A stretch of DNA of 64,000 nucleotides from Paguma larvata (lineage: Eukaryota; Chordata; Mammalia; Carnivora; Viverridae): NCBI GenBank assembly GCA_030068075.1, contig CM057835.1, positions 36,321,715 through 36,385,714 of the forward strand, read 5' to 3'. Both the position numbers and the translations under genes were made by a program. Below the pieces are notes generated by a model, which was not told the DNA's origin, ran no database searches, and saw only the letters and a program-made list of their open reading frames with translations. This document shows positions 20,741 through 32,515 of this stretch, piece by piece; positions within the stretch are counted from its first letter, which is position 1, and the number at the start of each line of letters is the position of its first letter.

Positions 20741-22410
20741 TAAAGCAAATCCCAATTATCATCTTACTTCATCTGTAAATGTTTCCAAATGTGTATCTAA
20801 GAGATAAAATCTCCTTAAAACAGAACTAAAACCATTACTGTATCTTTAAAATTAACGATAATTAATTAATTGATATCCAATAATCAGTGTTCAACTTTTC
20901 TGATTGTTCATAAACAGGTTTTATTTTTTTCTTTCACTTGGTTTGTTGGAATCATGATCCAAACAAATCCTACCTATATCAATTGGTCGCTAGGTCTTTT
21001 AAGTCTTTTTTAATTTCTGAACTTCCCCTTCCCCCTTTTTTCCCTTGATACTTCAGTGTTGTAGAAACTAAGTAATTTATCCTGTAGGATTTCCCAGATT
21101 CTGGTTTTGGCTGCTTGCATCCCTGTGGTGTCATCTAACATATTCTTCTATTCCTTATTTCTTATAAACCGGTGGTTGGGTCTAGAGGCTTCATTAGATT
21201 TAGTTTCCTTATTTTACAAGAACACTTCAAGGGAGGAACTGTGCGTTTCCTGTTATATCATGAGGATGTAACGTCTGGGTATCTGGGGTTTTGATTTTAT
21301 AAGATTGACCAGTGGCTTCAGGTATATTATCCTGAAAGTTATCAGAAGGTTTTTATGAGATTATAGAGGAAAATATGTTTCTGCAGAGTTGGGGCTTTCT
21401 GAAAGATTTTACTGAGTTCCCCCCCCCCCCCCCGACCTGAGAGCCAGCTTAGAAGGCAATTTGTGACTGAACAGATAGCGACAGCATTCCTAAGAGATTT
21501 TCCTAACTCCGGTGGTAAGAGGCCCAGGGCCCTGGAGAGATCTCAGAGTTGTAAAACTAGAGACATTGGCCTTATCTTTTCCCTCAGAGATTTATTTTCA
21601 TACCAAAGGGTTAGCATAAGGATCTCGTCCATCGATCTCCAAGGACACTTTAGGAAGGTGATGGGAGGGGGTGAAAGAGGTGTTTGCCCTTCAGAAACAG
21701 AAGAAATACATATTTCTCTGTATCTCACCTATGAAGTGAACTGACCGGGGGTGTGGGGCGTTTCTTTGTTTTTTTTGTTTTGTTTTGTTTTTTCCAGCTG
21801 TCTCTCGCATGACGCTCTGTGGGGGTGCTGAGCATGGGGCAATAGTGCTACAGAGTTCCTCCGCTGTTCGTCTTGCTGTGAGTATAAAGAGAAATCTGCC
21901 TCCGAACCAAGACTCATGTGCACATCCGGGACCAAACTGATAAAGACGAACATTAAAAACCTAACGGTTCCCTGCTGGCTCTTACCTAGTATTTTTTAGC
22001 AGTTATTATTGACCATCGCCCAGATACACTATTTCATTAACGATAGCAAAATGGCAATATTCTATTTTTTTATTTCTTTAAATGTTTTTTTATTTTTGAA
22101 AGAGAGTGAGAGACAGAGCATGAGTGGCAGAGAGGCAGAGAGACAGAGGGAGACACAGAATCTGAAGCAGCCTCCAGGCTCTGAGCTGTCAGCACAGAGC
22201 CCAACATGGGGCTTGAACTCTCAAACGGTGAGACCATGACCTGAGCCGAAGTCAGCCGCTTAACCAACTGAGCCACCGAGGCGCCGAAAATGGCAATATT
22301 CTAATTATACCATTTATTTTATGTTTAATAGCTTGAGTCTCTTATAAAGGAGAAACTTCATTAACTACGTAGTTACTTTGAAATACATTTCAAAAAGGAA
22401 AAACAGGGAA
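20741..22410 (-). mobile_element. Ancient L1M-type 3' relic, antisense, with an insertion
   Basis: TTTGTTGGAATCATGATCCA, ATTTCCCAGATTCTGGTTTT, TGCATCCCTGTGGTGTCATC and TCTAGAGGCTTCATTAGATT (20741-21330), then TATTGACCATCGCCCAGATA and TATTTCATTAACGATAGC (from about 21985) read in the order of one old L1M-type repeat. About 21335-21985 does not fit and looks inserted. Family name uncertain. Confidence 0.6.
22065..22286 (-). mobile_element. CAN-type SINE with perfect 17-bp TSD
   Basis: AAAATGGCAATATTCTA is duplicated exactly at 22048-22064 and 22287-22303. The body is close to consensus (GCTCTGAGCTGTCAGCACAG). Confidence 0.97.
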
Positions 22411-22742
22411 AATGATTCCTTCCAGTTATTTACCAAATTTTAGGGCGAGTTAATGCTCTAGCATCCTCCAGAGGTGATCCAGGTGTTTTCCAAAAGTAAA
22501 AAGCACACGGATTTTATATTTTTTATGTATTTCATATACATACCTAAGTGAAAATTGCTCATCTTTGCCCAGTGAAATGCTTTAAATTGGCTCCTGAGGC
22601 CTCTGACACGACTGTAGCAGTTTTTCGTTACGAAAGATGTTTCCGGTTCATCTTGTATGTGTCACATCCCAGACCTGAAATCACCCATTTCTTAACATAG
22701 TTCCTTTTAGTGAGAAATAGTCTTTAAAGACTCCAGTCTGAA

Positions 22743-22910
22743 GGGGGTCCCTGGGTGGCTCAGTGGGTTAAGTGCCTGACTTCTGCTTAGGTCATGATCT
22801 CTGGTTTGTGAGTTTGAGCCCCACATCCGGCTTGCTGCTGTCAGCATGGAGCCACTTGGGATCTTCTGCCTCTCTCTCTCTCTCAAAAATAAACAAACAT
22901 TAAAAAAATA
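22743..22910 (+). mobile_element. CAN-type SINE
   Basis: GGGGTCCCTGGGTGGCTCAG head, TTAGGTCATGATCTCTGGTT and CTCAAAAATAAACAAACATT tail. AAAGACTCC flanks both ends. Confidence 0.95.
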
Positions 22911-23340
22911 TATATTAAAGACTCCCTCTATTAGAGGTGTTTATTGTGACTGAGTTACTAGTAAGTAACTAAAAGGCTTTTATACCTTTTATTGGACAAA
23001 ATTGAGGAATATTGTTTTAAGAGTAAAATCATCATGATTTCACATTGTTATTTCCAAATTTAAGATCACAGAAATTTTACTCAACTTCTTTGATTTTATG
23101 TTTGTCTCTTTGAGTGTGTGCTAAAAATCTAAATTCTTAACAATATTAACACATTTGCTTGTTTGCTTTATCTTACTATATATGCATAATAGCTTACAAA
23201 CTACACTAATATTATTATTAAAAGCATGATTATTGAATACTGCGTAATTTTGTGTGTGTGTGTGTGCACAATTCTTTGATGTTAGAATCTATCTTACTGG
23301 TGAGATACAACTTACTATATTTTATTTATTTTATCACTTA
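22911..23340. other. AT-rich intergenic DNA
   Basis: Low-complexity AT-rich DNA with a short (TG)n at 23252-23267. No gene or named repeat recognised. The 22411-22742 stretch on the other side of the SINE is similar. Confidence 0.45.
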
Positions 23341-23560
23341 AAAAAAATTTTTTTTAACATTTATTTATTTTTGACAGACATAGAGACAGAGTATGAGCAG
23401 GGGAAGGACAGAGAGAGAGAGGGAGACACAGAATCCAAAGCAGGCTCCAGGCTCTGAGCCGGCAGCACAGAGCCCGATGTGGGGCTCGAACTCACAGACC
23501 ACGAGATCATGACCTGAGTCGAAGTCGGCCGGTTAACCAACTGAGCCACCCAGGTGCCCC
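23341..23560 (-). mobile_element. CAN-type SINE, antisense, young-looking
   Basis: ACATTTATTTATTTTTGACA, CTCGAACTCACAGACCACGA, GAGATCATGACCTGAGTC and GAGCCACCCAGGTGCCCC. TATTTTATCACTT flanks it. Confidence 0.96.
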
Positions 23561-23751
23561 TATTTTATCACTTTTTAAAGTTTTAATTTGAATTCTAACT
23601 AATACAGTATTATATTTGTTTCAAGTGTACAATATAGTGATTCAACAATTCCATACATCACCCGGTGCTCATCATGACAAGAGCCTTCCCTAATCCCCAT
23701 CACCTATTTAACTCATGCCCCCACCCACCTCCCTCAAGTTACTGTGGTTTA

Positions 23752-23935
23752 TTTTTATTTTTTAACGTTTATGTTTGAGGGGAGGGGAGGGGCAAAGAGA
23801 GCAGAGAACAGAGGATCTGAAGTGGGCTCTGTGCTGACAGCAGCGAGCCCGACATGGGGCTCGAACTTATGAACCGTGAGACCATGACCTGAGCCGAAGT
23901 TGGATGCTCAACCGACTGAGACACCAAGAGCCCCC
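23752..23935 (-). mobile_element. CAN-type SINE, antisense
   Basis: TTTAACGTTTATGTTTGAGG, GACATGGGGCTCGAACTTAT and GACACCAAGAGCCCCC. AAGTTACTGTG/AAATTACTGTG flank it. Confidence 0.93.
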
Positions 23936-24135
23936 AAATTACTGTGTTTTAAAGTCACATTACTACCTGTTAGATTATATGGTTAAATCATCAAACAGAT
24001 GGAGAGTTAGATTTGTCTCATTTTCTTTTTTTTTTATTGATTTTTTTTCATTTTGTTTTATACTTGCACAAAACATTTATATAGTTTCAAGTCAAAGCCA
24101 TGAAACAAGATACATACAATCAAATATAGTTTTCA

Positions 24136-24316
24136 GGGCACCTGGGTGCCTCAGGTCATGATCTCGAGGTCATGAGTTCGATCCCCACATGGGGCTCTGT
24201 GCTGACAGCTTAGAGACTGTAGCCAGCTTCCGATTCTGTGTCTCCCCCCTCTCTGCCCCTCCCTTGCTCATCCTCTCTCTCGCTCTCTCAAAAATAAACA
24301 AACATTAAAAAATTTT
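24136..24316 (+). mobile_element. CAN-type SINE with head deletion
   Basis: GGGCACCTGGGTGCCTCAGG runs straight into TCATGATCTCGAGG, so about 35 bases of the tRNA-like head are lost. Tail CTCAAAAATAAACAAACATT. Confidence 0.93.
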
Positions 24317-24470
24317 TTAAATAAAGTGAAGCTGACTTTAAATATATATACATACATACGTGCATATATATATAGTTTTCATGTCTCTTTATTTCCTTCC
24401 TCTCCCATAAGTAACAATTTTCAACAGATTTTACTTTATCGTTTACTTTAAAGTTTTTATGCAAAAATGT

Positions 24471-25000
24471 GTAGGCTGCAAATGGGCCTCAAAGATACCC
24501 AGATCCTAAGGTCTTAATCCCTGGAACCCGTGAATGTTACCTGACATGGCTGGGGCGGGGCGGGGGGGAAGGTGAACGTTGCAGATGTGATTAAGTGAAG
24601 GGTTTCAAAATGGGGAGATAATCCTGAAGTATCACCCGGGTGTTCCTAAGGGCAATCACAAGTATGCTTGTAACAGGGAGGCAGAGGGAGACTTGATGCA
24701 CGCAGAAGAGAGAGTGGTGTGATGATGAAAGCAGAGGTTGGAGAGATGCATTTGAAGATGCCAGAAGGGGTCAAAGCCACGGAATACAGGCAGCCACTAG
24801 GAGCTGACAAGGGCAAGGACATGAATTCTCCCCTCCAAGACTCTGGAAGGAACCAGTCATTGTAGCACCTGGATTTTAGCCCCACAAGACTCCTTTCAGA
24901 ATTCTGGCTTCTAGGACTGTAGGAAAATAAACTTACGTTGTTTTAAGCCACTACATTTATGCAATTTATTACAGCAGTAATAAGAAATTAAGTATGTGTG
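24471..25000 (+). mobile_element. MaLR-like LTR (MLT1-type)
   Basis: GCAGATGTGATTAAGTGAAG, GGGGAGATAATCCTGAAGTA, GGCAATCACAAGTATGCTTG, CTTCTAGGACTGTAGGAAAA, TAAACTTACGTTGTTTTAAG and CCACTACATTTATGCAATTT follow the MLT1-type LTR order to its 3' end. Confidence 0.75.
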
Positions 25001-25006
25001 CATAGC

Positions 25007-25073
25007 AAATTATAAGCATATATGTATATACACACATACATATAACATACACACATATATATGCTTATAATTT
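25007..25073. repeat. AT-rich imperfect palindrome
   Basis: AAATTATAAGCATATAT at 25007-25023 is answered by ATATATGCTTATAATTT at 25057-25073, around a (TA/CA)n loop. It can form a hairpin or cruciform. Confidence 0.85.
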
Positions 25074-25089
25074 TTAAATCAAAGTAACC

Positions 25090-25838
25090 ACTAAAATCTG
25101 TTGCCATGATGGCTTATGGGCACAGGAGGAAACAGGACGGAGAGAGGCAGGGGTGAAAAACTAGACTTGAATGAAGGTGTCTTGTCTTACAGTTTTGACT
25201 TTGCAACCGTGCACGCACACACGCTGTTCTGCACCTTGATTTTGTTCGCTTAGGGATGTATCCGGGCCATCCCCCTACAGCAGTGTATAAAGAGCCTCCT
25301 CTCCTGTGCATAGCTGTGTTGTGCTCCAGCGCGCGGACATACCACACTTTATTCCCTCCAGTTCCCTCTTTGTGAAAACTGGGCTGTTTCCAGGCTCTTG
25401 CTATTTATTACAAACAGTGCTGTAATTCATAGCGTTATGCTTATGATATTGCGTATTTTTGTCAGTACGGCTGTGTGAAAACTTCTTAAAAGAGAGATTG
25501 CTCTGTCCAAAGGTCATAGCACAGGTACTTTTGCCGGATATTCCCAATCCCTCCCATGGGGCTTCTACATTTTTTTTTACATTCTAACCAGAGTGCATGA
25601 GAATGTTAGCTCTTCCATTGCCTCATCAACAAAATATCTTTTCCAACTTTTGGATTTTTTTTGTCAATCTGACCAGAAGAAAAGGTATCATGGTTCTAAC
25701 TAATAATTCTATTATCGTGAAAAAGATTGAAAATCTTTCCAAATGTTGAAGAACAATTTGCATTTCTTTCTGTAAATTGCTTTCTTAGCTATCGTTTCTT
25801 TTTCTACAGGGTCACTGGCCTTTTTCCTTCAGTATTTA
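25090..25838 (-). mobile_element. Old L1/HAL1-type relic, antisense
   Basis: ACAAACAGTGCTGTAATTCA, GAGATTGCTCTGTCCAAAGG, ACTTTTGGATTTTTTTTGTC and AATTTGCATTTCTTTCTGTA follow reverse-complement L1 3' order. Highly diverged. Confidence 0.7.
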
Positions 25839-26059
25839 ATTTTATTATTATTATTATTATTATTATTATCATCATCATCCTTTTGAGAGAGAGAGAGAAC
25901 ATGAGCATGGGATAGGGGAAGAGGGAAAGAGAGAATCCCAAGCAGGCTCCATGCTCAGCACAGGGCACAGTGCTGGGCTTGATCCCACGACTCTGAGATC
26001 ATGACCTGAGCTGAAATCGAGAGTTGGATGCTCAACCGGCTGAGCCACCCAGGCACCCC
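25839..26059 (-). mobile_element. CAN-type SINE, antisense, with (TTA)n/(TCA)n tail
   Basis: A 38-bp TTA/TCA microsatellite (25841-25879) forms the tail. The body follows with GAGATCATGACCTGAGCTGA and GAGCCACCCAGGCACCCC. CCTTCAGTATTT and CCTTTAGTATTT flank it. Confidence 0.95.
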
Positions 26060-27340
26060 TTCCTTTAGTATTTTAGAATGAACTGACTTTTGAGAGAGGA
26101 AATGAATAAGTAAATATGATAGGTAAATAATAGGAATTTGACTTATGATAAATTTAAGATGAGAAGGAATAGGCTTACAGAATAGAAGGAATAGAGTAAA
26201 GGAAGGGGAGGTCTCCTTTAGCAGGAGAAGTCAAGGAAGGTCTATTGGAGGAGGTGACTTAAGGTGAAATTTTAAGAGAAGCAGGGAAGTAATACCATGG
26301 ATGAATTGCTGTGTGAAAGAGTAATTGAATATGTACTTTTCCTAGACATTCCTGTTTCCCAATCCCTTCTGTAGGTGCGGGGGGGGGGGTGGTGGAGTTA
26401 TACCTCTTTTGGCATTCCAATCAGCAATGCATGAATGTGACTATGTAATTGGTTCCTTTTCAGGGAGCTCATGGCTGACTCATGAGACCTGCATGCCTTT
26501 GCCTCTGGAAGTACAGCTGGCTCCCCTTCTTCTTCTGCCAAGAGGAGAAACTTTAAATTTCTCACTTAGATTTTTCTAAAACATTAGCCCACCACCTTCC
26601 AACAGACATGTGCCAAATTTTTTGTCTTACTCCCTGCTCTCCCCCTCACCCCCCGGAAAACAACTTCCATGGAAGGAGCTGCCACTAGTTTTAACTGCTC
26701 TTCTCTGAAGGGGGTCTTGGGCTAGTGATTGCTTTCTTAGGGACAGTCTCAGTATGTACAGTACTGCTGACCTGGCCCCCGTGTTCTTGACCTCAGGAGA
26801 TGTTTCACATACCACTTGACCTCAGGAAATGCATTCAATTTCAGACTTTTCTGCATGCCATATTTTTCAAGTTGAAGATTCAAGCCTTGGAACCCAACCT
26901 GATTCTTCCCAGGTCAACTGGCCTGTTCTTCCGGGCCTGAGCAGGGACATGGCTCTCAGACAGAAAACATGCAAGTTCTCTCCCTTACAGTGTTGCACAC
27001 CCCATCCTCAGCCTGCCTAACACACATGCCAGTTGCAGGAGGCCAAGGAGAAGAGGAGAGGACCGTGAAGGCAGTCAGTGTATGGTTCCTTGGCTGGGTC
27101 AACTTCCTCTTCCTGACAACTCTAGGATGTTACTCTTGTAACAGTACCTAAGGAGATTTTGTACCTTAGCTTCTCATGACAGCTCATATCCTGAACCTTG
27201 GTGGGTTCAGACCATGATTTCTGGGTTAGTGACCAGCTGTGCAGCTAGCCTGATTATTCGGTAACCTTGGTACTGGCTTCTTGTGTTCCCACTCTGGCTT
27301 TGCACCTCAATGCTACCTTGGAAGACTTTGCTCCTCTCAC
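26060..27340. other. Intergenic DNA, nothing recognised
   Basis: No gene, RNA or clear repeat. A run of 10 G lies at about 26380. Open frames near 26627-27151 have no features that I recognise. Confidence 0.45.
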
Positions 27341-27344
27341 CGTA

Positions 27345-27550
27345 GCAACCATAATAATGGCAATTAGTCTTCACCGAGTGTGCCAAGAACTACTCAAGGT
27401 CCTTTTACACACTTAGCCTATTTATTTCTCCCATAACTGTGAAAGATAGACTACGGAGCTGGTGCAGAGAGGGCAAGGAACCTGGCCAAGCTCGCCCAGC
27501 ACAGGTAGTTCAATAACAAAGTCGAGAAAAACACTTGATTCTGCCGAATT
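27345..27550 (-). mobile_element. MIR SINE, antisense
   Basis: GAGTGTGCCAAGAACTACTC, TTTTACACACTTAGCCTATT and AGAGAGGGCAAGGAACCTGG follow the reverse-complement MIR order. Confidence 0.75.
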
Positions 27551-28778
27551 TCAAAGGACATACTCTTCCCTCTGCAACGGATTTATGACCTTCTGCCCAT
27601 CAAGGGCTTGGAGGGGATGCTGAGTTCCGGGTGTTTTCGTGGCTGTTTTTACAAGCTCCTGCCTGCCCCCGGTGGCCTGGGCAATTTCCTTGGGTTTTTG
27701 GTTTGCTCCTGCTTTCCCTGGGAGGCTCCAGGGGTCCCGCGGAACCCTCTCCTGCTCGGTGTGCACAATTCAGTTCCCGTCAACACCTCTGCATAAGGAT
27801 GGACTCAACCTGTCCACCCACATTAGGTAAGCCAGGTACATCCCACGGAGGAAAAGTGTGCTGATGTATTCAGAATTAACTCAATTGATGACATTACATC
27901 TAAAGTTATTCAAAATACAACGATCAAAAATAGTTTATAAAAGAGATACAGCTGTTTATAAACATTTAAAGATGTTAGAGAATCTGGGGCTGGGGTTTTG
28001 CCCAAACTGGCAGTGGCAAGTAGGGAAGGACAAGATGTAGCATGCACATTTCCTATTTAAAATATAGGGGAGAAGTGAGCACGGAAAAGCCTCAGTGGCA
28101 GCGGGTTGCCATGGTAACACAGGCATACAGATCTGGATTGGGCGCAGTTACTAGAGGCTGGACTTTACTAGAGGGAAAGGTAATCTTGTATGTGAAGGGG
28201 GAGAGGGAGAGAGGGAGAGAAGGGCAAGGCTGAGAAGAAGGGAAGGAGGGGAGGCATTGAGGAAAAGGAAGGGGGAGAGAGGAGGAGAGAGAGAGGCTGA
28301 GGACCATATCCAGGAGGGAGGGTTTGCTCCAGACTTCTTTTTTTTAAAAAAGTTCTGTAACTAAAAGTGGAAAAGCCCAGTCCTGGACCCACAGGTGAGG
28401 TTGTTCCCTGTGTCTTGGATTCAGTGACTCACTCACTCAGCCAGCAGTGACTGCTGTGGCATCTGTGACATGCCAGACCTGCTGCCTGGCGCTGGGACAG
28501 GAGCACCAGCGAGCCTCCCAGCTTCTTCTCTAAGTCACTTGCACCCTGGAACTGGGCCGGTGTCAGCTAAATGCTGGCTGGCAGTTCTGGAAGGCTCCCA
28601 CTCAGAAGCTGTCTTGAGGGAACAGGTCATGCTCTCTCTTATTTGTTTTGAGCTTCAGAAAAGGTAAACAAGAAATAAAGAGAGGTGTAAGAAGTGCTTC
28701 CAATCCTCTAAGAGCTAAAATAGCATAAGGCCAGTTACCACCCAAATAACTGCCAGGCTGCAGGATCACTGAAGTTCT
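27551..28778. other. Intergenic DNA with purine-rich patches
   Basis: 28195-28320 is a GGGAGAGA-type purine-rich stretch. No exon or RNA recognised. Confidence 0.45.
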
Positions 28779-28830
28779 GGAGGAGGAGGAGGAGGAGAGG
28801 AGGAGGAGGAGGAGGAGGAGGAGGGAAGGA
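28779..28830. repeat. (GGA)n microsatellite
   Basis: About 52 bases of GGA units with one slip (GAGAGG). Confidence 0.95.
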
Positions 28831-28884
28831 AAGAACATGGAACAGTCTCCTATTCACAGCCCAGATCTAAAGTGGTGTAAGCTT

Positions 28885-29310
28885 TTGGAAAGACAAAAAC
28901 AACAGCACCTGGGTCTAAGCCACGGAACTGCTACTGGCTGGCTATGTGACCGGGAGCTGATTACTTACGTTCTCAACGTTCGACTTTTCTCATCTATAGA
29001 AAACCAATAGGAGCGCCTGTGTGGCTCAGTGGGTTAAGCGTCTGACTTCAGCTCAGGTCATGATCTTGTGGTTCATGGGGTTGAGCCCTGCGTTGGGCTC
29101 TGTGCTGACAGCTCAGAGCCTGGAGCCTGCTTCGGATTCTGTGTCTCTGTCTGTCTCTCTGCCTCTCTCCTTCCTGTGCTCTCGGTCTCTCCCTCAAAAT
29201 AAATAAATATACAGTAAAAAAAAAAACACACAATAGTTATTCCTGTCTCACGGGGTTGCTGAGAGAGATAAAGTGTTTAAAATTGTTAGCCCTTAAGCTA
29301 TCAGCACTCA
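28885..29310 (+). mobile_element. MIR SINE split by a younger SINE
   Basis: TGGCTATGTGACCGGGAGCT and ACTTTTCTCATCTATAGAAA lie left of the CAN SINE. CCTGTCTCACGGGGTTGCTG and GAGATAAAGTGTTTAAAATT lie right of it. Together they make a continuous MIR. Confidence 0.8.
29010..29228 (+). mobile_element. CAN-type SINE inside a MIR
   Basis: GGAGCGCCTGTGTGGCTCAG head, CTCAGAGCCTGGAGCCTGCT core and CTCAAAATAAATAAATATAC tail ending in A11. Confidence 0.95.
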
Positions 29311-29454
29311 AAACCCAGTCATTCATGATTGGGTATGTTATTACTACAATGTCTCCGGGAGCCACAGGCGGGCCCACGGCAATCAAGCAGAATGTCAGTA
29401 AACCTATGCAGGGCACCAAGTATCACTGCCTTTTGTTCTTCAACTGGACAGATT

Positions 29455-29760
29455 GAGGTGTTGATGTTTTGCTGCATAACAAACCACACCCCACCAAAAT
29501 TTATTTTATTATTTTGTCCACAATTCTATGGGTGGACTGGGATGCCCTTTCTGTCCAGGCCAGCTTGACTGAGCTAGATGATTTAGAATGGCTTCACACT
29601 TACATTTGGCCGTTGGCAGGCTGGTTGGGCTAGGAGAGCTCGTCTTTGGTTGACCAGCTGGGATAACCTATATCTGCTCCTTGTGGTGCCTCCTCCTTCA
29701 CGGGCCACCGCAGGGTCCTTTCATGGTGGTGTCAGAGTTTTCTAATGTTCCATTGGCCGA
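29455..29760 (-). mobile_element. Old LTR/MaLR-like repeat, antisense
   Basis: TTTGCTGCATAACAAACCAC, CACAATTCTATGGGTGGACT and TTGGCAGGCTGGTTGGGCTA resemble a reverse-complement MaLR LTR 3' end. Family uncertain. Confidence 0.5.
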
Positions 29761-30384
29761 AAAACATCAGATATAAATTCAAACTTCGAAGACTGAAGAC
29801 ATAGACCCTGCCTCTTGAGCGACAAGTCACACTATGGAGGGGCCCGCACATAGGCATGAGAGTAGCTTTTGTGATCACTTTGCAAACTGTCCTCTACAGG
29901 TGTCACTGGAACATCGGGGGTGAGGCACAACAACACAGATAACACTGTGAAGCAGCGCAGAACACTTACCAGGAAAGCCACACAGAGGAAGCTAGACCTG
30001 AGTTGGGAAGGAGGGATGGAATGGCGCTTAGCTGGGGCTATGGGGATATTCTCACTAAATGGAGTGCCACGGATGTGGAAGCGCATTTGGTGTGTTCAGG
30101 GGGCCGTGACAGACGGCCGTGGCTGTAGCAGAGAGCTCTCTTAGGAGCAAAGGGGCAACAAAGGACAACAGAGGAGTTGGGAGCCAGACTGGGCAGGGTC
30201 TAGCTCTTAGGACATTTGGACTTAATTCTCCAGGCAGCAGGGAGCGGTGCAGATTGTTGTGATCGATGGCCAAAGGATACTTTACCGTGACTTTGCCGTG
30301 GTGCGGAGATGCAGCGTGGTGCCACGTGATCAAGCACACGAGGGGCTTTTTAGTGGTGGGGGGAGGGCAGTTCTTGGTTATTCG
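29761..30384. other. Intergenic DNA, nothing firmly recognised
   Basis: The 30180-30260 part (GACTTAATTCTCCAGGCAGC) may belong to the same old repeat family as 52660-53460. No gene seen. Confidence 0.4.
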
Positions 30385-30530
30385 TTGTTTCCTCTGTGTG
30401 TACCTTGGTTACCTCATCAATAAAATGAGGACAATCCTATACTTACCTTTTGGGGTTGTGTTAAGGATTGGATTCATGAACATATGTAAAGGGCTCAGCA
30501 TAGCACCTGGTTTTTGGTAATACATATTAG
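30385..30530 (+). mobile_element. MIR SINE
   Basis: TACCTCATCAATAAAATGAG, GGGGTTGTGTTAAGGATTGG and AAGGGCTCAGCATAGCACCT match the MIR 3' half. Confidence 0.85.
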
Positions 30531-30829
30531 AGAGAGTTTAGAAAGGGAGTCAAAATAAGCAAGAGAGAAGCTTGTGTGTGTTGCAGCTACTGCCCTCAGA
30601 AGGTCCCAGGGTCCCTCCATCTGGCACAGGGGACATCCAGCCCATCTGTCTCCCAGGTTAAGCTTTTGGCTCCCCTCTGGGTGGAGGGACACACCAGGCG
30701 TTCGGAGACCCAGGGGAGTAGAAATGCCTGAGAACGTGGGGCAGGGGGATAAATAAGCTCGCAGAGCACCAACATCAGAAGAGGCCATTGAGAAGCCATG
30801 ATAAAGTGAGACAAAACGAGGGCACTTCA

Positions 30830-30999
30830 GAGGTGCCTGGGTGGCTGTCAGTTAAGCATCGACTCTTGGTTTCAGCTCAGGTCATGATCTCAAAGTTCAA
30901 AATTCGTGGGTTCAAGTCCCGCATCGAGCTCTGCGGTATTGGTGTGGAGACTGCTTGGGATTCTCTCTCACTCCCTCTTTCTCTGCCCCTCCCCCACTT

Positions 31000-31047
<48 letters not shown>

Positions 31048-31080
31048 GGTAAATAAATAAACTTAAAAAAAATTATAAAA
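30830..31080 (+). mobile_element. CAN-type SINE with expanded (CT)n
   Basis: GGTGCCTGGGTGGCTGTCAG head. The (CT)n at 31001-31045 is a pure 45-base run, then GGGTAAATAAATAAACTTAA. It is directly followed by another plus-strand SINE. Confidence 0.95.
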
Positions 31081-31081
31081 A

Positions 31082-31296
31082 TGGACACCTGGGTGGCTCA
31101 GTTGGTTAAGTGTCTGATTTCAGCTCAGGTCATGATCTCGCAGTTTACGAGTCCAAGCCCCACATCAGGCTCTGTGCTGACAGCTCAGAGCCTAGAGCCT
31201 GCTTCCAGTTCTGTGTATCCTTCTCTCTCTGTCCCTCCCCTGGTCACACTCTGCCTCTCTTTCTCAAAAATAAATAAATGTTAAAAAAATTTTTTT
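31082..31296 (+). mobile_element. CAN-type SINE, tandem with the previous one
   Basis: GGACACCTGGGTGGCTCAGT, CTCAGGTCATGATCTCGCAG, AGCTCAGAGCCTAGAGCCTG and CTCAAAAATAAATAAATGTT. Confidence 0.95.
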
Positions 31297-31760
31297 TAAT
31301 TTATAAAAAACAAAAAAACAAAACAAAATGAAACAAGGGCACCTCATAATTTTGTCCAAGTGCAGACAACCACGAAGTTACTGTACATCCACAAAATTAA
31401 AAAAAAAAATCCCCCTCTTGGCTAATATGAGTGATGGCTTTGAGTCTACTCTAGTGAGCCCTCTCTGTAGCTAAGTTTTGTTGACAGACTCAGTCACAGA
31501 ATTGTCTCACTTTCTGTCCTCACTTTTTGTACAATCCAGGCTCCTCCTCAAATATCCCTAAAGCCTGAATCTACCATAATTCCTTCTAATGCCCTCGTAT
31601 GCAGAAGCCCCCAGTTCCTCACAGTGAACATTCTCTCCAGTGTGATGGGTAATAAACCCGCTAAGTCAACTCTAGGTGTGTTTCTGGTGGCCTTTGGTCA
31701 CTTGCCTGTTGTAATGAGCACTTTCAAACCTAATTGCACTTTTTGGACAGACTGAGAATA
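31297..31760. other. Intergenic DNA
   Basis: A-rich SINE tail, then about 400 bases with no recognised gene or repeat. Confidence 0.45.
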
Positions 31761-31761
31761 T

Positions 31762-32310
31762 AAGTCAGGACTCTCCAGAGAAACAGAACCAATAGGATAT
31801 ACACATATATACATATCCCGCTGACATAAAAACATTTATTTATAGATATGATAGATTGACTGATTGATAGATGAAAGAGAGATAGATAGATAGATAGATA
31901 ATTATAAGGAACTGGCTCACATGATTATAGAAGCTGACAAGTCCCAAGATCTTTAGTCAGGAAGCTGGAGACCCAGAAGACCTGAAGGTGGAGGTCCCAG
32001 GTCTGAAAGCCAGCAGGCTGGATACTAAGAAGAGCCAATGTTTCCATCTGAGTCTGAAGGTAGAAGGCTGGTGTTCCAGCTCAAGGCAATCAGACAGGAA
32101 ATGTTTTTTCGCTTAGTCACGAGAGGGTCAGCATTTTTGTTCTATTCAGGCCTTCAACTGATTGGACGATGCCCACCCCCATGGGGTGGGGAGCCATCTT
32201 CTTTCCTCAGTCTGCTGAGTCAAACGTTAATCTCGTCCAAAAACATCCTCACAGAATAATATTTGACCAAATATCTGGGCATCTCCATGGCCTAGTCAAG
32301 CTGACACATA
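31762..32310 (-). mobile_element. Old LTR (ERVL/MaLR-like), antisense
   Basis: GACTCTCCAGAGAAACAGAA + CCAATAGGATAT, AAGGAACTGGCTCACATGAT, AGGCCTTCAACTGATTGGAC, ATATTTGACCAAATATCTGG and GACACATAAAATTAAC read as the reverse complement of a well-known ancient LTR. A (GATA)n tract at 31880-31901 sits near its polyadenylation end. Confidence 0.75.
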
Positions 32311-32515
32311 AAATTAACGATCACACTGGGGTTTACAGTTGGCTACAGAACTAAAGAAAAGCCTGGATATAGCCAGCATGCTGAGGGTGTAGACCAATGA
32401 ACAAACAGATACTGAAACAGGAAGGATCCAGTGAGACCACTGCAACCATACGTCTGTTGTCTCTGCCAGAGAGCGCTGGGTTCCTTTTTTTGAAAGTTTG
32501 TATTAGGGGAAGTTT

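Larger units (their letters stand above)
23575..24470 (-). mobile_element. L1 3'-region relic(s), antisense
   Basis: TTGTTTCAAGTGTACAATAT, AGTGATTCAACAATTCCATA and CACCCGGTGCTCATCATGAC (23580-23750) match the carnivore L1 antisense pattern. The stretch after the SINEs (GTTTCAAGTCAAAGCCATGA, TTCCTTCCTCTCCCATAAGT) is probably another old L1-type piece. Confidence 0.6.
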
